Below, piece after piece: positions 25,487-33,859 of a DNA stretch of 64,000 bases; positions within the stretch are counted from its first letter, which is position 1, and each line of letters starts with the position of its first letter. The stretch spans positions 1,798,001 through 1,862,000 of the forward strand of contig OY787448.1 of assembly GCA_963678855.1 (NCBI GenBank). The letters are read 5' to 3'. The notes below the pieces were generated by a model, which did not search any database, had not been told where the DNA came from, and saw nothing but the letters and a program-made list of their open reading frames with translations. The translations under genes were made by a program, and so were the position numbers. Source of the stretch: F22 sp963678855 (GTDB taxonomy: Bacteria > Bacteroidota > Bacteroidia > Bacteroidales > Bacteroidaceae).

Positions 25487-26452
25487 ATGATATATATTCT
25501 TTTGCTGCTGGGTTTAGCAATGATTCTGTTTGGAGCTAACTTCTTGACTGATGCAGCAGCGGCCGTAGCAGCACGATTTCGCATCTCTCAGATGGTGATA
25601 GGTCTGACGATAGTGGCGTTTGGCACATCTGCTCCAGAACTTGTGGTGAGTGTTACCAGTGCTATGAAAGGCATCTCAGATATGTCTATTGGTAATGTTG
25701 TAGGTTCCAATCTCTTCAATACAACGATGATTGTGGGTATAACGGCCATGGTAGCACCTATAGCGGTACAGAAGAATACCTTACGTGCCGAGATTCCGCT
25801 ATGCATCTTGGCTTCTCTCGTACTCCTTTTTCTGAGCATGGATATTTGGGGCTTGTTGCCAGTAGAAGTGCCTAATATGTTGTCGCGTACAGATGGTTTA
25901 GTCTTGTTGGCATTTTTGGCTATATTTATGGGCTATACGTTTTCTATTGCACGACAAAGTAAAGAAGAGCCATCTGTCGGTTTGACACAGAAACCACGAG
26001 CAATTTGGAAGGAGCTTTTGCTCTTGCTTCTTGGTTTTGCTTTGTTGATTTTTGGCGGTGACCTTTTTGTTAATAACGCCAGCGCTATTGCACGTTCTTG
26101 GGGAGTCTCTGATGCGATAATTGGACTTACTTTGGTGGCAATGGGAACTTCTTTACCAGAATTAGCGACAAGTGTCGTGGCTGCCTTGAAGAAGAATCCA
26201 GAGTTGGCTATAGGTAATGCAATAGGGTCAAACTTGATGAATATCTTTTTGGTCTTAGGTGCATCGGCTACGGCTGCTCCCTTGTCTTTAGGAGAGATTG
26301 GTAGCTTTGATTTGTGGTATGTCGTTTTTGTTAGTGTAATTCTGTTTTTTGTGAGCTTGGCGATGGGTCGTCGTCGTATATTACGTGGCGAAGGACTGGT
26401 GCTGGTGTTGTTGTATATTGGCTATATTGTCTATAGAATCGCTGTGATTTAA
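25487..26452 (+). CDS. Calcium/sodium antiporter, CaCA family (YrbG-like)
   Basis: A 321-residue inner membrane exchanger with ten hydrophobic segments in two inverted halves. Each half carries the alpha repeat: GLTIVAFGTSAPELVVS with GNVVGSNLFN, and GLTLVAMGTSLPELATS with GNAIGSNLMN. The conserved acidic residues (SAPE, SLPE) bind the cation. It would extrude calcium in exchange for sodium or protons. Confidence 0.93.
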   Translation: MIYILLLLGLAMILFGANFLTDAAAAVAARFRISQMVIGLTIVAFGTSAPELVVSVTSAMKGISDMSIGNVVGSNLFNTTMIVGITAMVAPIAVQKNTLRAEIPLCILASLVLLFLSMDIWGLLPVEVPNMLSRTDGLVLLAFLAIFMGYTFSIARQSKEEPSVGLTQKPRAIWKELLLLLLGFALLIFGGDLFVNNASAIARSWGVSDAIIGLTLVAMGTSLPELATSVVAALKKNPELAIGNAIGSNLMNIFLVLGASATAAPLSLGEIGSFDLWYVVFVSVILFFVSLAMGRRRILRGEGLVLVLLYIGYIVYRIAVI

Positions 26453-26528
26453 CTAATTTTTGACGGTTTTGCTTGTTTTTTTTGTGCATTACCTCTTTCT
26501 ACGTACTCCATATGTTAAGTTTTTCCTG

Positions 26529-26536
26529 TATATTTG
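26529..26536 (+). promoter_or_regulatory. Candidate -7 box upstream of the acetyltransferase-like gene
   Basis: TATATTTG fits TAnnTTTG, 31 bp before the start; no matching -33 box. Confidence 0.45.
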
Positions 26537-26567
26537 TAGGATATAATATAAGCGCGATTATTTAATT

Positions 26568-27710
26568 ATGCACTATACAACAAAAGAAGTCAAAACGGCC
26601 GCTGAAATGAGCGCCTTTATACAGTTCAATTATACACTTTATCGAGGTAGTGAATACAGTGTGCCCGATTTGATTACTGATTTAGAGAATACTTTCAATC
26701 CCAAGAAAAATGCTGCTTTTGAATTTAGCGATGCAGCTTTCTTTTTAACTTACGATGAAGTAGGTCAAGTTGTTGGACGTGCTGCAGCAATCATCAATCA
26801 CCGTGCAAATGAAAAGTGGAGCGTACAAGCTGTGCGTTTTGGATGGATTGATTTTGTGGATGAATTGCCAGTTAGCCAGCAATTGTTAGATACCGTCTCT
26901 GCATGGGGAAAGGAGAAAGGAATGAAAGAAATCCAAGGACCACTTGGGTTTACTGATTTCGATCCTGAAGGATGTCTGATTGAAGGGTTTGACCAATTGG
27001 GTACGATGGGGTCATTGTATAATTACCCTTATTATGCTAAGCATTTTGAGGCCTATGGCATGAACAAAGATGCTGATTGGATCGAATATAAGATATATAT
27101 TCCTGAGGATGGGGTGCCAGCAAAGCATCAACGTATTGCTGATATTGTAAAGAAAAAATATGGCTTGAAAGTGCTGAAATTTACGAGCTCTCGAAAGCTT
27201 GCTAAAGAGTATGGCTGGCCTATTTTTGAGTTGTTGAATGAGAGTTTTTCAGAGCTGTATGGATTTAGCCCGCTCTCTGAAAAACAAATTGAACAATATA
27301 TCAAAGCTTATTTACCAGTGGTTGATTTGCGTATGATAACGCTTATCGTTGAAGAATCTGGAAGATTGGTCGGTGTTGGGCTTTCTATGCCGTCCATGAG
27401 TAAAGCTTTACAGAAAGCTAAAGGCAAATTATTCCCATTTGGATGGTATCACTTGCTTAAGGCATTGAAAGGAAATCATCAAGGTGGGGTGTTAGACTTG
27501 TTGATGGTTGGTATACATCCAGAATATCAAAATAAGGGGGTTAATGCGTTGCTGTTTTCTGACTTAATTCCTGTATATAAAGAAATGGGATTTAGTTATG
27601 CCGAAAGCAACCCTGAGCTGGAGGATAATGGCAAGGTACAAGCACAATGGGAGTACTTTAAGACCGAGCAGCACAAGCGTCGCCGTGCTTTTAAAATGGA
27701 ACTGAAATAA
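26568..27710 (+). CDS. GNAT-fold protein of unknown substrate
   Basis: A 380-residue cytoplasmic protein that I recognise only as a conserved Bacteroidetes type with an acetyltransferase-like C-terminal half. That half contains DLLMVGIHPEYQNKGVNALLF, a good match to the acetyl-CoA-binding Q/RxxGxG/A region with one variation, followed by YAESNPELEDN. The N-terminal half has YRGSEYSVPDL and IQGPLGFTDFDPEGCLIEG, motifs shared by this group. Neighbours (exchanger upstream, parE 23 bp downstream) give no clue about function. No membrane segments or signal peptide. Confidence 0.7.
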   Translation: MHYTTKEVKTAAEMSAFIQFNYTLYRGSEYSVPDLITDLENTFNPKKNAAFEFSDAAFFLTYDEVGQVVGRAAAIINHRANEKWSVQAVRFGWIDFVDELPVSQQLLDTVSAWGKEKGMKEIQGPLGFTDFDPEGCLIEGFDQLGTMGSLYNYPYYAKHFEAYGMNKDADWIEYKIYIPEDGVPAKHQRIADIVKKKYGLKVLKFTSSRKLAKEYGWPIFELLNESFSELYGFSPLSEKQIEQYIKAYLPVVDLRMITLIVEESGRLVGVGLSMPSMSKALQKAKGKLFPFGWYHLLKALKGNHQGGVLDLLMVGIHPEYQNKGVNALLFSDLIPVYKEMGFSYAESNPELEDNGKVQAQWEYFKTEQHKRRRAFKMELK

Positions 27711-27733
27711 CCATACATAAGGAAAACATAAAA

Positions 27734-29635
27734 ATGGCTGACAATAAGGAACAAGAGTTGCCTTTGAATGAGGCAAAGCCTACTGTGGCATATGATGACG
27801 AACATATTCGATCGCTGAGTGATATGGATCATGTTCGTCAGCGACCAGGTATGTATATCGGACGCCTGGGCGATGGTGCTCATGCAGAAGATGGTATCTA
27901 TGTGCTACTGAAAGAGGTCATGGACAATAGTATCGATGAGTTCAAGATGAATGCAGGCAAGAAAATTGAAGTCGTGCTTGAGGACAATCTTCGTGTATCT
28001 GTACGCGATTATGGTCGAGGCATTCCTCAAGGTAAACTTGTAGACGCTGTCAGCAAGCTGAATACTGGTGGTAAGTATGATAGCAAGGCCTTTAAGAAAA
28101 GTGTCGGGCTGAATGGAGTCGGTGTAAAAGCTGTCAATGCTTTGAGTCGTCACTTTGAAGCACGTAGTTACCGAGATGGTCAAGTGCGTATCGTGCGCTT
28201 CGAACGTGGTGATTTGGTTAGCGATATCACTGCACCAACCGATGAAGAAAATGGAACATATATTTTCTTTGAACCAGATAGTGGAAAGAAAACCACAGAA
28301 AAAAATAATCTGTTTGCTAACTACTCTTTCCGTGGCGAATATATCGAGAACTTGCTGAAGAACTATACTTATCTCAATACGGGTTTGACTATTATGTACA
28401 ATGGCACTCGCATTGTGAGTCGTAATGGCTTGAGCGATTTGCTTAATGATAATATGACTTCTGAAGGCTTGTACCCTATCATACACCTAAAAGGTGAGGA
28501 TATAGAAATCGCTTTTACTCACACTGCGCAGTACGGTGAAGAGTACTATAGCTTTGTGAATGGTCAGCACACGACTCAGGGTGGTACCCATCAAAGTGCT
28601 ATGAAAGAGCATCTTGCACGTACTATCAAAGAGTTTTATAACAAGAATCAAGACTTCCAAGATATTCGAAATGGTTTGGTGGCTGCTATCGCAGTCAATG
28701 TAGAAGAGCCTATCTTTGAATCGCAAACCAAAGTGAAGCTAGGAAGTACGCACATGGAACCAGATGGCAGTACGGTCAACCGGTATGTCGGTGAGTTTGT
28801 GAAACGTGAGGTGGATAACTACCTGCACAAACATGCTGAGACAGCTGAAGTGATGCTAGGTAAAATTCAGGAAAGTGAAAAGGAGCGTAAGGCGATTGCC
28901 GGAGTGACTAAGTTGGCTCGTGAAAGAGCTAAAAAAGCTAATTTACATAACAAAAAACTTCGTGATTGTCGCATACACTTCAATGATACGAAGGGGGATA
29001 GACAAGAAGAAAGTGCTATTTTTATTACCGAGGGTAACTCAGCTTCTGGTTCCATTACCAAGAGTAGAAATGTGAATACACAAGCTGTATTCTCGCTTCG
29101 TGGAAAGCCTTTGAATAGCTATGGTTCTACTAAGAAGGTGGTGTATGAAAACGAAGAATTCAACCTATTACAAGCTGCTCTAAATATTGAGGAAGGCATG
29201 GAAGGGCTGAGATATAACAAGGTGATTGTGGCTACCGATGCCGATGTTGATGGTATGCACATACGTCTGCTTATCATTACTTTCTTCTTGCAGTTCTTTC
29301 CTGATCTTATCAAGAAAGGGCACGTATATATATTGCAAACACCTTTGTTCCGAGTGCGCAATAAGAATAAAGAAACTCGTTACTGCTATACAGAAGAGGA
29401 GCGTGTTCGAGCACTTAGGGAAATTAAGAATCCTGAGATTACTCGATTTAAAGGATTAGGTGAAATTTCTGCTGATGAGTTTAAAGAGTTTATCGGTCCA
29501 AACATGCGCTTAGATCAAGTGACTTTGCGTAAAGAGGATGTGGTAAAAGAAATGCTGGCCTTTTACATGGGCAAGAATACTCCAGATAGACAGGAGTTTA
29601 TTATTAACAATCTTGTAATAGAAGATATTGTATGA
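27734..29635 (+). CDS. parE: DNA topoisomerase IV subunit B (GyrB/ParE type)
   Basis: A 633-residue type IIA topoisomerase ATPase subunit. The GHKL ATPase shows VMDNSIDEF and DYGRGIP; the transducer part contains VNGQHTTQGGTHQ; the TOPRIM domain has ITEGNSASGS and DADVDGMHIR. The length, without a GyrB-type insertion, favours ParE over GyrB. It would decatenate chromosomes together with ParC, whose gene is not in this window. Its stop overlaps the coaD start by four bases, so the two are translationally coupled. Confidence 0.88.
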   Translation: MADNKEQELPLNEAKPTVAYDDEHIRSLSDMDHVRQRPGMYIGRLGDGAHAEDGIYVLLKEVMDNSIDEFKMNAGKKIEVVLEDNLRVSVRDYGRGIPQGKLVDAVSKLNTGGKYDSKAFKKSVGLNGVGVKAVNALSRHFEARSYRDGQVRIVRFERGDLVSDITAPTDEENGTYIFFEPDSGKKTTEKNNLFANYSFRGEYIENLLKNYTYLNTGLTIMYNGTRIVSRNGLSDLLNDNMTSEGLYPIIHLKGEDIEIAFTHTAQYGEEYYSFVNGQHTTQGGTHQSAMKEHLARTIKEFYNKNQDFQDIRNGLVAAIAVNVEEPIFESQTKVKLGSTHMEPDGSTVNRYVGEFVKREVDNYLHKHAETAEVMLGKIQESEKERKAIAGVTKLARERAKKANLHNKKLRDCRIHFNDTKGDRQEESAIFITEGNSASGSITKSRNVNTQAVFSLRGKPLNSYGSTKKVVYENEEFNLLQAALNIEEGMEGLRYNKVIVATDADVDGMHIRLLIITFFLQFFPDLIKKGHVYILQTPLFRVRNKNKETRYCYTEEERVRALREIKNPEITRFKGLGEISADEFKEFIGPNMRLDQVTLRKEDVVKEMLAFYMGKNTPDRQEFIINNLVIEDIV

Positions 29636-30120
29636 CCAAAATACGTAAAAAGAGAATCGCGATATTCCCTGGAACTTTTGACCCCTTTACTTTGGGACAT
29701 GCTAACATAGTAGAGCGAGCTCTTACAGCATTTGACGAAGTGGTCATAGCTATTGGTGTAAATACTAGTAAAAGAACTTACTTCACCGTTGACCAGCGAA
29801 TCCGCATGATTGAACGCTTTTATAAAGATGATCCTGCTGTGCGCGTAGCGTCTTATGAGAACCTAACGGTGGATTTTGCAAAAGAGCAAACAGCTGGTCA
29901 TATTGTGCGTGGTATACGTACGGTGGCTGATATGGAGTATGAACGCACGATTGCTGATATTAATCTCAAGTTGAGCGGTATCGATACCTTACTTCTTTTT
30001 ACACTGCCAGAACTGACTAGTGTAAGTAGTAGTATTTGTAGAGAGTTGCTTCGATTTGGGAAGAGTATCGATGCTTTGCTTCCAGCGGGTTTTGAGTTGG
30101 AAGAAACAGATGATAATTAA
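29632..30120 (+). CDS. coaD: Phosphopantetheine adenylyltransferase
   Basis: A 162-residue nucleotidyltransferase catalysing the fourth step of coenzyme A synthesis (4'-phosphopantetheine plus ATP to dephospho-CoA). The PGTFDPFTLGH motif with the HxGH-type TLGH, the HIVRGIRTVADMEYE segment and the terminal SSSICRELLRFG motif are intact. It overlaps parE (ATGA) and is followed by a protease gene after 27 bp. Confidence 0.95.
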   Translation: MTKIRKKRIAIFPGTFDPFTLGHANIVERALTAFDEVVIAIGVNTSKRTYFTVDQRIRMIERFYKDDPAVRVASYENLTVDFAKEQTAGHIVRGIRTVADMEYERTIADINLKLSGIDTLLLFTLPELTSVSSSICRELLRFGKSIDALLPAGFELEETDDN

Positions 30121-30147
30121 GTTGGGGAAACCTCAGCAAAATCTCGT

Positions 30148-31809
30148 ATGAAAATGAAAAAGAGATTGTTGACCTTCTTTTCTAGATTAGGATGCTGCTG
30201 TGCGTTGGCACTGTGGATGACTTTTATGTGTCCTGTGATGGCGCAAGATATGGCTAGTCGAGCGAATAAATCAGAAAAGGAGCTTAAAATGGAGCTTGCA
30301 AATAAACGCAAACTTGCCATTCAAAAGATGCAGTTGGCCACATTTATGGTAGACCGATATTATGTGGATTCTGTTGATATTACACACCTTGCTGAACAGG
30401 CGATTCGTGGTATGTTGAAAGAACTAGATCCTCATTCAACGTACAGCTCGCCTGAGGAAGTGAAGTCATTTAATGAATCAATGCGTGGTGGTTTTGAAGG
30501 AATCGGAGTGCAGTTTAACATGCTTGACGATACACTCTTCGTGGTACAACCCATAGCCAACGGACCTAGTGAGAAGATTGGTATACGTGCAGGTGACCGT
30601 ATTGTATCGGTTGAAAACACTGTTATTGCAGGTGTCAATATGCCTATCAGTAAAATTACGAAGCTTTTAAAGGGACCGAAAGGAACCAAAGTGCGACTTG
30701 GTGTGGTGCGTAAAATGATGCCAGAGATTATGTCTTTTACTGTAACAAGAGATAAGATTCCGATGTATTCTATTAATAGTGTGTATATGGCAGCACCTAA
30801 AGTGGGCTACATCAAGTTGGAACAATTTGGAGCAAAGTCGTACGATGAATTTCTTGGTGCTTTGAGAAAACTAGATAAAAAAGGCATGGAGTCCTTGATC
30901 CTTGATTTGCGTGGTAATGGTGGTGGATATCTACAAATTGCAACGAAAATTATAGATGAAATCCTTCCATCAAACAAGATGATTGTATACACAAAAGGTC
31001 GTAAACAACCTTACCAAGAATTTATTACTCGAGGTTCTGGGCGTTTCGAAAAAGGTCGTGTTGTCGTACTGATTGACTCTTTCTCTGCTAGTGCTAGTGA
31101 GATTACTGCTGGTGCTATTCAAGATTGGGATCGCGGTGTGTTAGTGGGACGAAGAAGTTTTGGTAAAGGACTTGTTCAACGTCCTGTGAATATGCCTGAT
31201 CATAGTATGATTCGTCTTACAGTAGCTCGTTATTATACACCGTCGGGAAGATGTATACAACGTCCTTATAGTTCACATAAGAAATACGCAGATGATTGGC
31301 GTCAACGTATGGAATCCGGAGAATTGCAGCATGCAGATAGTGTGCACTTTGTAGATAGTTTACGTTATCAGACTAAAAATGGGCGCGTTGTTTATGGTGG
31401 AGGAGGTATTATGCCTGATGTGTTTGTGCCAGCAGATACAACGACGACTTATTTCCGACAGTTGGCAGCCCAAGGTCTTATCTTAGAAACTACTGGACGG
31501 TTTGTCGATGCTCAACGTGAGAAACTAGTAAAAGACTATCCAGACTTGGAGAGCTTTATAGCACATTTTGATGTGCAAAAAGATCTACTTCCTCTTTTGC
31601 AAAAAAATGCAACTAAAGCTGGGATTGTTGCCCCAGCATTAGAAGAAGTATCTCCTTTTATATTAGTTCAACTGCGTGCACTTGTAGCACGTGACTTGTG
31701 GGATATGAACGCCTATTATGTCATTATGAACGAAGAGAACTCTGTATATAATGAAGCTTTGAAACTTATTCAAGGTGATCACTATTCAAATATTCTTAAG
31801 TCTAACTAA
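30148..31809 (+). CDS. S41 family C-terminal processing peptidase (CtpA/Tsp type)
   Basis: A 553-residue secreted protease. An N-terminal hydrophobic signal (about residues 10-32, ending VMAQD) is followed by a PDZ domain (GGFEGIGVQFN..., with AGDRIVSV) and the S41 domain. Catalytic residues are the Ser in DSFSASASEITAGA and the Lys in RSFGKGLVQ. It probably trims or degrades periplasmic proteins from the C-terminus. A second ATG two codons later is also possible. The stop overlaps the start of the AraC-type gene by one base. Confidence 0.92.
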   Translation: MKMKKRLLTFFSRLGCCCALALWMTFMCPVMAQDMASRANKSEKELKMELANKRKLAIQKMQLATFMVDRYYVDSVDITHLAEQAIRGMLKELDPHSTYSSPEEVKSFNESMRGGFEGIGVQFNMLDDTLFVVQPIANGPSEKIGIRAGDRIVSVENTVIAGVNMPISKITKLLKGPKGTKVRLGVVRKMMPEIMSFTVTRDKIPMYSINSVYMAAPKVGYIKLEQFGAKSYDEFLGALRKLDKKGMESLILDLRGNGGGYLQIATKIIDEILPSNKMIVYTKGRKQPYQEFITRGSGRFEKGRVVVLIDSFSASASEITAGAIQDWDRGVLVGRRSFGKGLVQRPVNMPDHSMIRLTVARYYTPSGRCIQRPYSSHKKYADDWRQRMESGELQHADSVHFVDSLRYQTKNGRVVYGGGGIMPDVFVPADTTTTYFRQLAAQGLILETTGRFVDAQREKLVKDYPDLESFIAHFDVQKDLLPLLQKNATKAGIVAPALEEVSPFILVQLRALVARDLWDMNAYYVIMNEENSVYNEALKLIQGDHYSNILKSN

Positions 31810-32744
31810 TGGGTTGGACTATTAGCTACACTATTATGGGGGTAAATATAGAGAAACGATTGAAAGACCATAAAACATGTAATGTGAGTTTTCTGAATAA
31901 GAGATACTTACAAGGAGAACATTTACCCACGTGTAAGTGTGAAAAAAACATGTTGCTTTTTGTGCTCGAAGGTGAGTTGCTGTTCAACAGTTATCAATAT
32001 CCTGGGGCTACATTGAGAAAAGGGGAGGTGGTCTTGCAACCTATGGGGTCTAAAATTGAATATTTAGCTCTGACAGAGGTGCTATTAGTGCGTTGTGAGT
32101 TCAATGATATTCCACTTATAGATGAAGAGATGTATAACAAATTGATGGAAGAAGTTGACGCTCCTCTTACATATACTCCACTTGAAATGCATCAGCAGGT
32201 GACCGATTATATGCATAACTTAGTAGCCTTGTTAGATGATGCCCACGAGCACATATATCCTTTCTTGGAAATGAAAGCCCGTGAGTTGACTTATTTGTTA
32301 TTACGCTATAACGATGAGCCACAATTGCGTAAGTTCTTTTTCCCAATTCAAAGCTATACAGAGAATTTCCAGCACTTTGTGATGCAGAACTATGCCAAAG
32401 TGAAAAATGTGGAAGAGTTTGCACGATTAGGTGGTTACACATTAAGTACATTCCGTCGTATCTTCAAGAATGTATTTGGGCAAGCTGTGTATGAGTGGAT
32501 CCTTGATAAGAAACGAGAGGGGATCATTCATGATTTGCAATATACTACAGAGAAAATTAGTCTGATTTGTAAAACGTACAATTTTGATTCTCTGTCACAC
32601 TTTGCTCACTTCTGTAAATCTTCTTTCGGAGATACACCTAGAAATCTTCGTAAACGAGGACAAGCAGGTGAAGATTTAACATTGCTTTTACAGACTGTAA
32701 AAGTCAAAAAAACGAACTCTAAAGAAGACCGAGATGAGGACTAA
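31809..32744 (+). CDS. AraC-family transcriptional regulator
   Basis: A 311-residue regulator with an N-terminal cupin-like sensing part (LLFVLEGELLFNSYQYPGATLRKGEVVLQP) and a C-terminal AraC double helix-turn-helix (VEEFARLGGYTLSTFRRIFKNVFG, then KISLICKTYNFDSLSHFAHFCK in parts). The 1-bp overlap with the protease gene suggests one transcript; an internal start at 31836 (MGVNIEKRL) is possible. It lies directly upstream of the frd operon but on the same strand with a promoter in between, so regulation of frd is only a guess. Confidence 0.87.
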   Translation: MGWTISYTIMGVNIEKRLKDHKTCNVSFLNKRYLQGEHLPTCKCEKNMLLFVLEGELLFNSYQYPGATLRKGEVVLQPMGSKIEYLALTEVLLVRCEFNDIPLIDEEMYNKLMEEVDAPLTYTPLEMHQQVTDYMHNLVALLDDAHEHIYPFLEMKARELTYLLLRYNDEPQLRKFFFPIQSYTENFQHFVMQNYAKVKNVEEFARLGGYTLSTFRRIFKNVFGQAVYEWILDKKREGIIHDLQYTTEKISLICKTYNFDSLSHFAHFCKSSFGDTPRNLRKRGQAGEDLTLLLQTVKVKKTNSKEDRDED

Positions 32745-32795
32745 TGGTTTTTCGCCATTAATCTTTCTTCTATTATGGAAATATTTCCCTAATAT

Positions 32796-32827
32796 CTTGT
32801 ACAACCCATCAAAAAGACCTACTTTTG
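32796..32827 (+). promoter_or_regulatory. Promoter of frdCAB
   Basis: CTTG (32796-32799), a 20-bp spacer and TACTTTTG (32820-32827). The -7 box lies inside the left part of the hairpin at 32811-32856. It predicts a leader of about 95 nt. Confidence 0.65.
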
Positions 32828-32856
32828 CGCTGAATACTGCGGAGTGGGTCTTTTTG
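32811..32856 (+). terminator. Hairpin between the AraC-type gene and frdC, probable terminator
   Basis: AAAAAGACCTACT pairs with AGTGGGTCTTTTT (one G-T pair) around a 19-nt loop, and the right arm ends in T5. It can terminate transcription from the upstream operon. Part of it is overlaid by the frd promoter. Confidence 0.6.
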
Positions 32857-32929
32857 ACTTTTTATGTCCCAAGTATAACAACTATTTTGAACTCAAATTC
32901 AATTATCAATAATTTAAATTCAATCATTT

Positions 32930-33814
32930 ATGTGGTTAACCAATTCATCCATAGGACGTAAGGTGGTCATGAGTGTTACTGGACTCGCCTTAATCCTATT
33001 TCTGACATTTCACATGGCGATGAACGTTGTTGCTCTGTTCTCTGCAGAAGCTTACAACATGGTTTGCGGACTTCTAGGTGCTAACTGGTATGCAGTAGCA
33101 GCAACTCTAGGTCTTGCAGCGCTATTTGTGATTCACATTATCTATGCGTTCTGGCTAACACTGCAAAATTACAAGGCTCGTGGCAACGACCGTTATGCAG
33201 TATCTAGTACTCCTAAGGGCGTAGAATGGTCCTCTCAAAACATGCTTGTTTTGGGTGTAGTTGTTGTTCTTGGTCTTTGTCTTCACTTCGTGCACTTCTG
33301 GTCTAAGATGATGCTTGTTGAGTTGATGGGTCAACACACTGTAGAAGTAGGTGCTCGTACAGTATCTCCTGCAAATGGTGCTTACATTATCCAGTACACA
33401 TTCTCACAATGGTACAATGTAGTATTGTATATTGTATGGTTGGCAGCTCTTTGGTTCCACCTAAATCATGGTTTCTGGTCTGCTCTTCAAACTATCGGTT
33501 GGAATAGCAAGGTTTGGTTTAAGCGTTGGAAGACAGTTTCTACTGTTTACACAACTATCATTTGTCTTGGTTTCGCTGCTGTACTAGTAGGTTACGCAGG
33601 TAACTGCTTACCAGCTGCACAAAAAGCTGCAACAGTTGTTGTTGCTGCTCATGGTGCTGAAAGCCACCACGAATGTGGTCACGCGGAAAAAGCATGTTGC
33701 GGTGAGTCTTCTTGCAAAGAAGATAAGGCATGTAAAGATGCTTGTGGTGATGACAAAGCATGTAAAGATGCATGCGGAGAGAAGAAAACAGAATGTTGTG
33801 ATTCTCACAAGTAA
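32930..33814 (+). CDS. frdC: Fumarate reductase/succinate dehydrogenase cytochrome b subunit with Cys-rich tail
   Basis: A 294-residue membrane anchor with five hydrophobic segments, of the di-haem b type found in menaquinone-linked fumarate reductases. It begins MWLTNSSIGRKVVMSVTG, and its haem-ligand His candidates lie in FLTFHMAMN, ALFVIHIIYAF, LHFVHFW and LWFHLNHGFW. The conserved part ends near residue 238. The last 56 residues (DNA 33644-33811) are unlike a normal anchor: 10 Cys, 5 His, many Lys/Asp/Glu and a tandem repeat of DKACKDACG. It is the first gene of frdC-frdA-frdB and anchors the enzyme in the inner membrane. Confidence 0.92.
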   Translation: MWLTNSSIGRKVVMSVTGLALILFLTFHMAMNVVALFSAEAYNMVCGLLGANWYAVAATLGLAALFVIHIIYAFWLTLQNYKARGNDRYAVSSTPKGVEWSSQNMLVLGVVVVLGLCLHFVHFWSKMMLVELMGQHTVEVGARTVSPANGAYIIQYTFSQWYNVVLYIVWLAALWFHLNHGFWSALQTIGWNSKVWFKRWKTVSTVYTTIICLGFAAVLVGYAGNCLPAAQKAATVVVAAHGAESHHECGHAEKACCGESSCKEDKACKDACGDDKACKDACGEKKTECCDSHK

Positions 33815-33859
33815 TTCTCGTTGCTAGTATAATTAATAACCAGATTGAAGAAATCAATT

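Noticed and set aside
27905..28486. A 193-codon - strand frame inside parE
   Set aside because: Lies wholly within a strongly conserved gene on the other strand and shows no family features.
33558..33857. Open frames on the - strand opposite the frdC tail
   Set aside because: They arise from the repetitive Cys/Lys/Asp codons of frdC and have no start context or homology.
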